From: Yimella lutea
Lineage (GTDB): Bacteria > Actinomycetota > Actinomycetes > Actinomycetales > Dermatophilaceae
DNA length: 64,000 bases
Assembly (NCBI RefSeq): GCF_006715095.1
Contig: NZ_VFMO01000001.1
Coordinates: forward strand, 2,232,001 to 2,296,000
Direction: 5' to 3'
Each line of letters begins with the position of its first letter. Position 1 is the first letter of the stretch. Shown here piece by piece: positions 26,079-33,093 of the stretch. The notes under the pieces were generated by a model. That model did not search any database and had not been told where the DNA came from. It was given only the letters and a program-made list of their open reading frames with translations. The translations under genes and the position numbers were made by a program.

Positions 26079-26638
26079 CGGTTGTTTCCCTCATTTCCCT
26101 GGAGCGCATCCGGGACCCGCTTGGCGGTGTCGACGGTGCGCGGCATTCCTTTGACGTTCTTGAGCTGTCCCTTGCCCATCGAGGCGAGGATGGCGGCGAT
26201 GACACCCCAGATGAGGGCGACGATCACCGCGGACCAACCGAGGTTGTCCATGAGATCTCCGAGCGCCCACCACAGGGCGATCGACAGGAAGAACAACGCG
26301 TAGTGCACGGCGGCGCCGGCACCCGCGAGCATTCCCGCGCCCTTGCCGGCCTGAGACGCGGACTGCTGGACCTCGGCCTTGGCGAGCGCGACCTCCTGCC
26401 GCATGAGCGTGGACATATCCTCGGTGATCTCGCCGATGATGGCGCCGATCGAGGAGACCTCGCCTTTCTCATGCGTGCCGTGTGCACTACGCAGCGGCTC
26501 GGCCGGCGGGATTGCGTCAGTCACGTTCTCGTACTGACGGTTGGAGTCGGCAGGACCGTTTCCGTATCCGCTCCCGTACCCGCCGGCACCCTGGCCGGCG
26601 GCGTGCGATCCGGTGCCGTTGTCAGGACCGACTGACAT
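26075..26638 (-). CDS. Phage holin family (DUF1469-like) membrane protein
   Basis: 187 residues. A Gly/Asn-rich N-terminus precedes SSIGAIIGEITEDMSTLMRQEVALAKAEV, the conserved cytoplasmic helix of the holin-X/DUF1469 family. Two membrane segments follow (about residues 100-125 and 130-152). Despite the name, chromosomal copies in actinobacteria are not tied to phage lysis, and their role in the envelope is unknown. Its ATG overlaps the upstream stop (TGATG) and its stop overlaps the downstream start. Confidence 0.75.
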   Translation of the reverse strand: MSVGPDNGTGSHAAGQGAGGYGSGYGNGPADSNRQYENVTDAIPPAEPLRSAHGTHEKGEVSSIGAIIGEITEDMSTLMRQEVALAKAEVQQSASQAGKGAGMLAGAGAAVHYALFFLSIALWWALGDLMDNLGWSAVIVALIWGVIAAILASMGKGQLKNVKGMPRTVDTAKRVPDALQGNEGNNR

Positions 26639-27456
26639 CAGCGCAGGTCTTCCGGACGACGCGGCGTGCCATTGCCGAACTGCTGGCCGGGCTCGACCCG
26701 AACACCGTCAACGTACTGCTCCGGCTGGTAGCCGGGGACACCTTCGACGTACTCGGCGTACTGCGGGGCGTCGTGCACATTGTCGGCGTACTGCTCGCCG
26801 ATGCCGTACTGGCCTGCGGGCGGTGCGTAGCCGGTGGGCTGGTGCGACTGCGGGCGACCGGCGACATACCGGTTCTGACCCGGACCGCCCTGGCCGTAGG
26901 AGTCACCGGAGTCGTCGCGCGCCTCATCGGCAATGCCGCGGGTCATCCGACCGGCCACCAAGCCCACGAGTGCGGCTGCGGCCAGGAAGGTGCCCGGACG
27001 CTGACGAGCGAAGCGCTTGACCTCCTCGACGACGTCGCCCGGCTCACGGTTCTCCATCCAGGTGGCCGCGTCCCGGGCCCGGGTCGACGCCTGACGGGCC
27101 AGGTCGGACGCGACGCCGGACTGCTCGCTGCCCTTGGACATTCCGTCGAGTTCGTCTGCGAGAGAGGTAAGTCCGCTCGCCAGGCGCTGCTGCTGCCCGG
27201 AGCTCTGACCGCCGAACTCGCTCTTCAATTGATCGATCAGCGTCTTCAACTGGTCGGTGGCCTCGTGCAGGACCTCACCTGCCTGCTGCTGGGCGGTGCC
27301 TGCAACATCGGACGCGGACGACTTGGCGTCCTGCGCGACGGACTTGGCTTCACCGGAGGCGACGTCCTTGGTGGGGTTGGGCTGGTCGAGATCGGCTCGG
27401 CCCTCCGTGTACTTGATGTCGTGCTGGGGGTTTCCCGGCAGTTCGTGGTCTGACAT
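26638..27456 (-). CDS. Membrane-associated hydrophilic protein, first gene of an envelope operon
   Basis: 272 residues. The N-terminal half is an Ala/Gln/Asp-rich predicted helix with phasin- or apolipoprotein-like spacing (SVAQDAKSSASDVAGTAQQQ). A short hydrophobic segment FLAAAALVGLVAGRM lies near residue 165. The C-terminus is rich in Gly, Gln, Tyr and Pro and is likely disordered. No family was recognised. The ATG at 27456 follows GACGAGG. Tight overlaps with the next two genes show one operon, perhaps for envelope stress or membrane curvature; that role is inference. Confidence 0.65.
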   Translation of the reverse strand: MSDHELPGNPQHDIKYTEGRADLDQPNPTKDVASGEAKSVAQDAKSSASDVAGTAQQQAGEVLHEATDQLKTLIDQLKSEFGGQSSGQQQRLASGLTSLADELDGMSKGSEQSGVASDLARQASTRARDAATWMENREPGDVVEEVKRFARQRPGTFLAAAALVGLVAGRMTRGIADEARDDSGDSYGQGGPGQNRYVAGRPQSHQPTGYAPPAGQYGIGEQYADNVHDAPQYAEYVEGVPGYQPEQYVDGVRVEPGQQFGNGTPRRPEDLR

Positions 27457-27741
27457 ACCTCGTCCTGACTGTGAGGAGTGTGGGTCCTGAACGCACGGCA
27501 GCGTTCGCCGTGACGTGTCAGCGAAGTGCGGAAGTGTCGACCGCACGCATGACCCGGAACGTCTTCGACGGTATGGCGCTCAGCGCGGTTGAAACGGGCT
27601 GGCGCTTGTCGGAAGGCGACGATCGGCGAATTTCACCCCAACGGAGGGTGGATGCAAGTGGCCGTAACACCAGTGGCGCGGGACAGACTGGCGGACCGAT
27701 CGGGCGAGTGCGCCCGACCCGTTGATGCGAAGGTGCACAAG

Positions 27742-28404
27742 ATGTCCACGACCCACGAATCGGATCGATTGTCAGATCTGGCCGACATGGTCGCCCAACC
27801 CGAATATCCCTGTCTGGGAGCGAGGTCGGTCTTCCGTCGCGACAACGTCACCAGCATCGACCTCGGCGAACTGGGAGACCCCACCAGTGCGCGGGACCTC
27901 GGAAAGGCGCTTGCCGTCTACGGGCGCTCGGCGGATCCGACCGGTCCGTTCCAGTCCTTCATCGCCACGTTCGACGGACCGGTCATCGACGACGAACGTG
28001 CCTTCGAGGATCTGCTCTGGCGCACGCTGCAGCAGTTGCACGACGGGGACGACCTGCCTTGGGCGCGCGGCGTCGGAGCCGACCCGGATGCGGCTCACTT
28101 CGCGTTCTCCTACGCCGGCGTGGCGTACTTCGTCGTGGGACTGCACCCGAACTCCTCGAGAGTGGCGCGTCGCGCGCCGAGGCCCTGTCTGGTGTTCAAC
28201 CTGCACGAGCAGTTCGAGCTGCTTCGCGAGCAGGGTGGCTTCGAACGGATGCGTGACCTGATCAGGGCACGCGATCGAGCCCTGCAAGGATCGGTGAATC
28301 CGATGGCGGTCGACCATGGCGACTCCTCCGAAGCACGGCAGTACTCGGGTCGCGCCGTCGAACCCGACTGGCACGCACCCTTCGTCCCCCAGGAGACCCG
28401 ATGA
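27742..28404 (+). CDS. YqcI/YcgG (GntA-like) heme-dependent N-hydroxylase family protein
   Basis: 220 residues of the YqcI/YcgG family. The typical segments appear in order: YPCLGARSVF, FEDLLWRTLQQLHD, DAAHFAFSYAGVAYFVVGLH, PCLVFNLHEQFELLR and ALQGSVNPM with SSEARQYSGR at the end. GntA of the guanitoxin pathway belongs to this family and N-hydroxylates a guanidino compound with heme. The substrate here is unknown. The stop overlaps the start of the DUF1989 gene (ATGA), so the two proteins probably act in one pathway. Confidence 0.8.
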   Translation: MSTTHESDRLSDLADMVAQPEYPCLGARSVFRRDNVTSIDLGELGDPTSARDLGKALAVYGRSADPTGPFQSFIATFDGPVIDDERAFEDLLWRTLQQLHDGDDLPWARGVGADPDAAHFAFSYAGVAYFVVGLHPNSSRVARRAPRPCLVFNLHEQFELLREQGGFERMRDLIRARDRALQGSVNPMAVDHGDSSEARQYSGRAVEPDWHAPFVPQETR

Positions 28405-29078
28405 CGACGCAGCACGTTCGCCCGCGCACCCCGAGCCCTGACGCGCACGTCTCGTATGCCGGAGGGGCGGACGCCCCGGCGCCCGGCTTCGAGCGCATCG
28501 CGCCACAGACAGGTGTCGGACTCGTCCTGCGAGCGGGGGAGATGCTCACGATCGTTGACCCGTGCGGGGAACAGGTGAGTGACTTCTTCGCCTTCGGTGC
28601 AGACGACCACGACGAGTGGTTCTCCACCGGCCGTACCACCGACTACAAGAACTCGATCTACGTCGGTCCGGGAGATCGGTTGTACAGCAACCGTTCTAGG
28701 GTCATGGCGACGATCGTCGAGGACACTGTCGGTGTGCACGACATGACGCTCACGCCGTGCAGCCAGGACACGTTCGACCTGCTCTATCCGGAGTTCGAGG
28801 GTGCCGAACACCCGAGCTGCTTCGCAAACCTCGTCAGCGCGTTCGACGCGTTCGACATCTCGTCCGACCGCATCTCCACGACGCTGAACGTGTTCATGGA
28901 CGTATGGACCGACCTCGACGGCGAACTGCACATCGACCCGCCGCCGACGATGGCGGGCGACCGACTGACGCTGCGCGCCGAGATGGATCTCGTGGTGGGC
29001 CTGACCGCATGCTCGGCGGAGAAGTCGAACAACGGCAACTGCACCCCGATCGACTACCGCATCGACCGGCCCTCCTGA
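28401..29078 (+). CDS. DUF1989 (urea carboxylase-associated / carboxyguanidine deiminase-like) protein
   Basis: 225 residues with the DUF1989 motifs: PCGEQVSDFFAF, RLYSNRSRVMATIVEDTVGVHDM, SCFANLVSAFDAF, FMDVWTDLDGEL and TACSAEKSNNGNCTPIDYRI. Members CgdA and CgdB form carboxyguanidine deiminase beside guanidine (formerly urea) carboxylase. No such carboxylase is encoded here. Translational coupling with a GntA-like N-hydroxylase suggests that both act on a guanidino- or amidine-type compound. It may be a stand-alone hydrolase or deiminase, but this is not shown. Confidence 0.8.
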   Translation: MTTQHVRPRTPSPDAHVSYAGGADAPAPGFERIAPQTGVGLVLRAGEMLTIVDPCGEQVSDFFAFGADDHDEWFSTGRTTDYKNSIYVGPGDRLYSNRSRVMATIVEDTVGVHDMTLTPCSQDTFDLLYPEFEGAEHPSCFANLVSAFDAFDISSDRISTTLNVFMDVWTDLDGELHIDPPPTMAGDRLTLRAEMDLVVGLTACSAEKSNNGNCTPIDYRIDRPS

Positions 29079-29146
29079 CCTGTCAGGACCCGCGGGGCCA
29101 GTCATCACGGACGCAGGCCCCAGGCATACAGCCACTCTCTCGTGCT

Positions 29147-29152
29147 TAGGGT
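29147..29152 (+). promoter_or_regulatory. -10 box of a leaderless lactonase promoter
   Basis: TAGGGT ends six bases before the ATG at 29159. Confidence 0.55.
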
Positions 29153-29158
29153 TGAGAC

Positions 29159-30193
29159 ATGAGTGACCTCGCCCATGATCTCGTGCTGATCGCCAACGCC
29201 GGCGACGGCACCATCTCGACCCTGCGGCTGGAGCGCCGCGAAGAACCTCGGCTCGATGTGATCGCGACCTCGGTGGCCGGGCAGGGGTGCAGCACCTTCG
29301 CGATCGACGCCGCGCGCGATCTGGTCTTCGCCGCGTACAAGGGTGAGCCGGCGGGGATCGTCACGTTGAAGCTCGACCGCACGACCGGTGAGTTGCACCC
29401 GGTCTCCCGCCGCGACGTCGACGCGTCGATGACCTACCTCGCCTTGGACCCATCGCGTTCATTCCTGCTCGGTGCGTCCTACGGCGGTGGCTTCGGTGAG
29501 GTGTGGCCGGTCGGGAACGAGGGTGATCTGGGAGAAGCCACCGCACATGTCGAGTTTGCGAACCTGCATTGCGTGGTCCCCGATCGCGGACACGCCTACT
29601 TCGTCTCGCTGGGCGATGATCTGATCGCGCAGTACGACCTGGGTGAGGACGGAACGCTCACCCCGCTCGACCCGGCGACCATCGCCCAACCGGACGGCAG
29701 CGGACCACGCCACCTGATCATCCAAGACGAGAACGCCTACCTGATCACCGAGTTCTCCGGTGAGGTCATCCGCCATGACGTCGGCGCCGACGGCTCGCTC
29801 GCCCCGGCGGAGTCGGTGAGCATCGTCGATCCGTCAGCAGGCTTGAAACACAGTCGATTCGGCGCCGATCCCACACAGGAGGGTCTGGTGTGGGGAGCGG
29901 ACGTGCACCGTGCCGGTCGCTGGATCATCGGCTCCGAGCGCAGCGCGTCCACCCTCGCGACGGTCGCACTGGATGCTGCTGGACATCTCGGCGAGGTCGC
30001 GGACTTCGCACCGACCGAGACTCGTCCGCGTGGGTTCGCCGCCACGGACGACGGGCAGTTAGTGATCGCGGTGGGGGAGAAGTCCACCGCCGCCGCGCTG
30101 TCCCGCGTGGAGGACGACGGCCGGCTGACCGTTCTTGCGAGGGTAGGTATCGGACGCGGCGCGAACTGGGTGCGCATCGTCGCCGGCCACTGA
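29159..30193 (+). CDS. Lactonase family (6-phosphogluconolactonase-like beta-propeller) protein
   Basis: 344 residues with the repeating blade pattern of the YbhE/Pgl lactonase family: GDGTISTLRLE, STFAIDAARDLVFAAYKGEPAGI, LALDPSRSFLLGASYGGG, HCVVPDRGHAYFVSLGDD, GPRHLIIQDENAYLITEFSGEV and TRPRGFAATDDGQLV. The GPRH motif is conserved in the family. The likely reaction is hydrolysis of a sugar lactone in the cytosol. The gene has a leaderless promoter and converges with arfB, leaving a single base between stop codons. Confidence 0.8.
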   Translation: MSDLAHDLVLIANAGDGTISTLRLERREEPRLDVIATSVAGQGCSTFAIDAARDLVFAAYKGEPAGIVTLKLDRTTGELHPVSRRDVDASMTYLALDPSRSFLLGASYGGGFGEVWPVGNEGDLGEATAHVEFANLHCVVPDRGHAYFVSLGDDLIAQYDLGEDGTLTPLDPATIAQPDGSGPRHLIIQDENAYLITEFSGEVIRHDVGADGSLAPAESVSIVDPSAGLKHSRFGADPTQEGLVWGADVHRAGRWIIGSERSASTLATVALDAAGHLGEVADFAPTETRPRGFAATDDGQLVIAVGEKSTAAALSRVEDDGRLTVLARVGIGRGANWVRIVAGH

Positions 30194-30194
30194 A

Positions 30195-30641
30195 TCAGTC
30201 GTCCGCTGCGGGGCGGGCGCGGTCGTTCTTGATCTCGCCACGTCGACGCTTCGCAGCCAGGCGCCGCCGCTGCGATCCACGGGTCGGACGTGTGGCTCGA
30301 CGCTGCGGGGGAGCAGGTGCGAGTGCCTCGCGCAGAATCTCGGCCAGTCGCTCTCTGGCCGCCGTCCGGTTGCGCCGCTGGGAACGGTGTTCTGATGCGT
30401 CGATGGTGATCGTCGTGCCGACGAGTCGCTCCGACAGACGACTCAGCACGCGCTCGCGCTGCCGGTCGTTGAAGGCGGAACTGGCTGCGAGGTCCAAGCT
30501 CAGCTGCACCCGAGAATCGGTCGTGTTGACGCCCTGACCTCCCGGGCCTGAGCTGCGGGAGAAGCGTTCGAGCAGTTCGCCCGACGGCACGATCAACCCG
30601 CCCGGGATACCCGGTCCGGGGGACACATGCAGTTCCGACAC
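30195..30641 (-). CDS. arfB: Alternative ribosome-rescue factor ArfB (peptidyl-tRNA hydrolase domain)
   Basis: 148 residues. The class I release-factor motif GGQ occurs in RSSGPGGQGVNTTDSRVQL near residue 35. A basic C-terminal tail (RRATRPTRGSQRRRLAAKRR) matches the part of ArfB that enters the empty mRNA channel of stalled ribosomes. It hydrolyses peptidyl-tRNA on non-stop complexes without codon recognition. The GTG at 30641 preserves the conserved short N-terminus. Confidence 0.9.
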   Translation of the reverse strand: MSELHVSPGPGIPGGLIVPSGELLERFSRSSGPGGQGVNTTDSRVQLSLDLAASSAFNDRQRERVLSRLSERLVGTTITIDASEHRSQRRNRTAARERLAEILREALAPAPPQRRATRPTRGSQRRRLAAKRRRGEIKNDRARPAADD

Positions 30642-30705
30642 CCATGCATTCTCGCGTGTCGTCTCAGCACTGTGAACGCTCGTGCGCGGTCACCTCGACC
30701 ATCTC

Positions 30706-30711
30706 TATCCT
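30706..30711 (+). promoter_or_regulatory. -10 box of a leaderless exporter promoter
   Basis: TATCCT ends seven bases before the ATG at 30719. Confidence 0.5.
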
Positions 30712-30718
30712 TCGACCC

Positions 30719-31342
30719 ATGTCGTGGTCGGTCTGGCTGACCCTGGTGGCGGCCGGGGCTCTCATCTCGTTCACTCCCGGTGCGGGAGCGATCAACACCA
30801 TGTCGAACTCGCTGACATCCGGGTGGAGTCGTTCCATCTGGGGAATCCTCGGACAACAGATCGCCCTGGTGATCCACATCGCGATCGTTGCCGCCGGTGT
30901 CGGGGTCATCGTCGCCGAGTCGCCGTTGATGTTCAACGTTATTCGGTACGCGGGAGCTGCTTATCTGTTGTATCTCGGTGTGCGGCAATGGCGTTCACGT
31001 ACGGCGGACACCGAAGAGACCGATCGGGCGCGGGCGATCGAGCCGCGCTGGTCGATGATGCGCCGTGGCTTGTTGGTCAATCTGACCAACCCCAAGGCGA
31101 TCGTCTTCTTCCTGGCCTTCATGCCGCAGTTCATCCGGCCGGAGAACGCGCTCCTGCCCCAGTACACGGTGCTCGGCGTGACCGTCGTCGTCATCGACGT
31201 GCTGGTGATGTGGTTCTTCTTCGCCGTTGCCGCGCGGGGCCTGCAACGACTCACCCGCAGCGCTCGGGGTCAGCGACGGTTGAACCGGCTGTTCGGCGGT
31301 CTCTTCGTCGGGGTCGGCGCGATGCTGGCGACGATCCGCTGA
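30719..31342 (+). CDS. LysE/RhtB family amino acid exporter
   Basis: 207 residues with six hydrophobic segments. The first carries TPGAGAINTMSNSL, the LysE/RhtB conserved TPGP-like motif, and a GLLVNLTNPKAIVFFLAFMPQF segment is diagnostic of the family. It exports amino acids or derivatives across the cytoplasmic membrane; the substrate is unknown. The ATG at 30719 lies right before helix 1 and has a leaderless -10 box; an in-frame ATG at 30644 would add unrelated residues. Confidence 0.86.
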   Translation: MSWSVWLTLVAAGALISFTPGAGAINTMSNSLTSGWSRSIWGILGQQIALVIHIAIVAAGVGVIVAESPLMFNVIRYAGAAYLLYLGVRQWRSRTADTEETDRARAIEPRWSMMRRGLLVNLTNPKAIVFFLAFMPQFIRPENALLPQYTVLGVTVVVIDVLVMWFFFAVAARGLQRLTRSARGQRRLNRLFGGLFVGVGAMLATIR

Positions 31343-31357
31343 CTGATCGGGGCGCGG

Positions 31358-32497
31358 TCAGTGCCGGTCATGGTGGATCGGCCCGCCCCGCTCGGACAAC
31401 CGTCCGCCGTCGCCACCCCATCGCAGCGAGATGATCTCGGCCGCGATCGACACGGCAGTCTCTTCCGGAGTGCGCGCACCGAGGTCAAGGCCGATCGGGC
31501 TCGACATGCGTGCCAGTTCCTGATCGGACAGTCCTTCCTCGCGTAACCGTTCGAGCCGGTCGTCGTGAGTTCTGCGCGAACCCATGGCACCGATGTAGGC
31601 GACCGACGGCAATCGGAGCGCGACCGACAGCACAGGCACATCGAACTTCGGGTCGTGTGTGAGCACGGCGATCACCGTCTGCTCATCGACGGCTCCGGAC
31701 TCTGCCTGGTCTGTGAGGTAGCGATGCGGCCAGTCGACGACCACTTCGTCCGCGTCGGGGAACCTGGTGGACGTGGCGAAGACCGGGCGTGCGTCGCAGA
31801 CCGTCACCCGGTAGCCCAGGAAGCTGCCCATCCGCGCGACCGCTGCGGCGAAGTCGATGGCGCCGAAGACCAGCATGCGCGGCTTCGGGGCGAAGGACTG
31901 CACGAAGACGCGCATTCCTTCGCCCCGACGTTGGCCGTCCGGACCGTAGACGAGGGTGTCGGAACGTCCCCCGGCCAGCATGCCGAGGGCATCGTCCACG
32001 ACCGCTGAGTCGGCCCGGTCCGAGCCGAGGGTGCCTGTGTGAAAGGCAGATCCGTCGTCGGTCGGGCGCAGGATGAGGCGTCGCCCGACGCGATCGGGAT
32101 CGTCGTGTTCGACGATCGTCGCGATGGCGACCGGGCGCTGTGCTTCGACGTGGTCCGCGACCTCTGCCAGTTCGGGGAAGGAGGCGGGGGAGAGCCGTTC
32201 GACGAAAACGTCGAGGATTCCCCCGCAGGTCAGTCCCGCAGCGAACGCGTCGTCGTCACTGACCCCGTACCGCTGCAGCACCGGCGTTCCCGACCCGAGT
32301 ACTTCGCGGCTGAGTTCGTAGAGCGCGCCCTCCACGCAACCACCCGACACAGAGCCGGTGACCTGGCCGTCAGACGCGACGAGCATCGTGGCACCGGCCG
32401 GTCTGGGAGCGGACTGCCACGTTGCGACCACCGTTGCGACAGCAACCGATTCACCTGCGGTCCAGCGCCGCAACAATTCGGGCAGGATGTCACGCAC
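31358..32497 (-). CDS. xdhC: XdhC/PaoD family molybdoenzyme maturation protein
   Basis: 379 residues. The N-terminal XdhC/CoxI domain has TWQSAPRPAGATMLV and SVSGGCVEGALY, with the conserved Cys. The C-terminal Rossmann-like domain has MLVFGAIDFAAAVARMG, VDWPHRYL and AYIGAMGSRRTHDDR. XdhC proteins bind molybdenum cofactor, promote its sulfuration and insert it into the apo-enzyme. The GTG at 32497 starts VRDILPELLRRW and overlaps the end of the mocA-like gene by eight bases. It is the last gene of the pao-type operon and corresponds to E. coli PaoD. Confidence 0.88.
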   Translation of the reverse strand: MRDILPELLRRWTAGESVAVATVVATWQSAPRPAGATMLVASDGQVTGSVSGGCVEGALYELSREVLGSGTPVLQRYGVSDDDAFAAGLTCGGILDVFVERLSPASFPELAEVADHVEAQRPVAIATIVEHDDPDRVGRRLILRPTDDGSAFHTGTLGSDRADSAVVDDALGMLAGGRSDTLVYGPDGQRRGEGMRVFVQSFAPKPRMLVFGAIDFAAAVARMGSFLGYRVTVCDARPVFATSTRFPDADEVVVDWPHRYLTDQAESGAVDEQTVIAVLTHDPKFDVPVLSVALRLPSVAYIGAMGSRRTHDDRLERLREEGLSDQELARMSSPIGLDLGARTPEETAVSIAAEIISLRWGGDGGRLSERGGPIHHDRH

Positions 32498-33074
32498 GGT
32501 CGAACTCCTGGGGTGTGTCGACGGGTGTGTCGACGTCCCGGCCGGTCGCCAGGTGGCCGCACTCGACCAGGTTGTGCGGGGTGGACACGAAGACCGCGCG
32601 TGCACCCTGATCACCGGTGGCCACGTCGGCGGCTGCCGCCCAGTGGGTCCGTCCGATGATGACGGGATGGCCCGGAACGCCGTCATAGGTGGCCCGGACA
32701 AGCACATCGCGTGGGTCTGTCGCGGCCGCGGTCAGCACCCGAGCGACGACGCGGGCGTCGACGTCCGGCAGATCGACGAGCGTGATCAGGGCAGCGTCGA
32801 CATCTCGGGTCGAGCACGCGTCCAGGCCTGTACGCAGCGACGCGCCCATGCCTTCCTGCCAGTGCTGAGCCACCACTACATCCACCTCGGGTATCAGCGC
32901 GGCTGCCTCGTCCGCTCCGGCACCAAGGACCGCGACCACGTCGTCGCAGCCACCTGCTCGAACCGCATCCACCGTGCGCTGCAGCCACGACCCGTCGGCG
33001 TCGTGGACCAGAGCCTTCGGCATTCCCATCCGTTCGCCACGACCGGCGGCCAGCACGATCGCAGCTATCACCAC
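32490..33074 (-). CDS. mocA: Molybdenum cofactor cytidylyltransferase, MocA type
   Basis: 194 residues of the NTP-transferase family. The N-terminal IVLAAGRGERMGMPKAL is the nucleotide-binding LAAG-S-RMG-PK signature, and a central LVDLPDVD motif carries the metal-binding Asp. MocA adds CMP to molybdopterin, giving the MCD form used by bacterial xanthine dehydrogenase-family enzymes. Its position between the Mo subunit and xdhC fits that role. Two adjacent GTG codons (33074 and 33071) are possible starts. Confidence 0.85.
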   Translation of the reverse strand: MVIAAIVLAAGRGERMGMPKALVHDADGSWLQRTVDAVRAGGCDDVVAVLGAGADEAAALIPEVDVVVAQHWQEGMGASLRTGLDACSTRDVDAALITLVDLPDVDARVVARVLTAAATDPRDVLVRATYDGVPGHPVIIGRTHWAAAADVATGDQGARAVFVSTPHNLVECGHLATGRDVDTPVDTPQEFDRA

Positions 33075-33093
33075 GGTGGCCTGTGGCGCGACC

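Noticed and set aside
26075..26638. Holin-family gene as evidence of a prophage
   Set aside because: No lysin, structural or packaging genes are near, and chromosomal holin-like proteins of this type are common in actinobacteria.
26482..27453. A 323-codon plus-strand frame with hydrophobic stretches
   Set aside because: Antisense to the helical envelope-operon protein, which has tight overlaps and ribosome sites on the minus strand.
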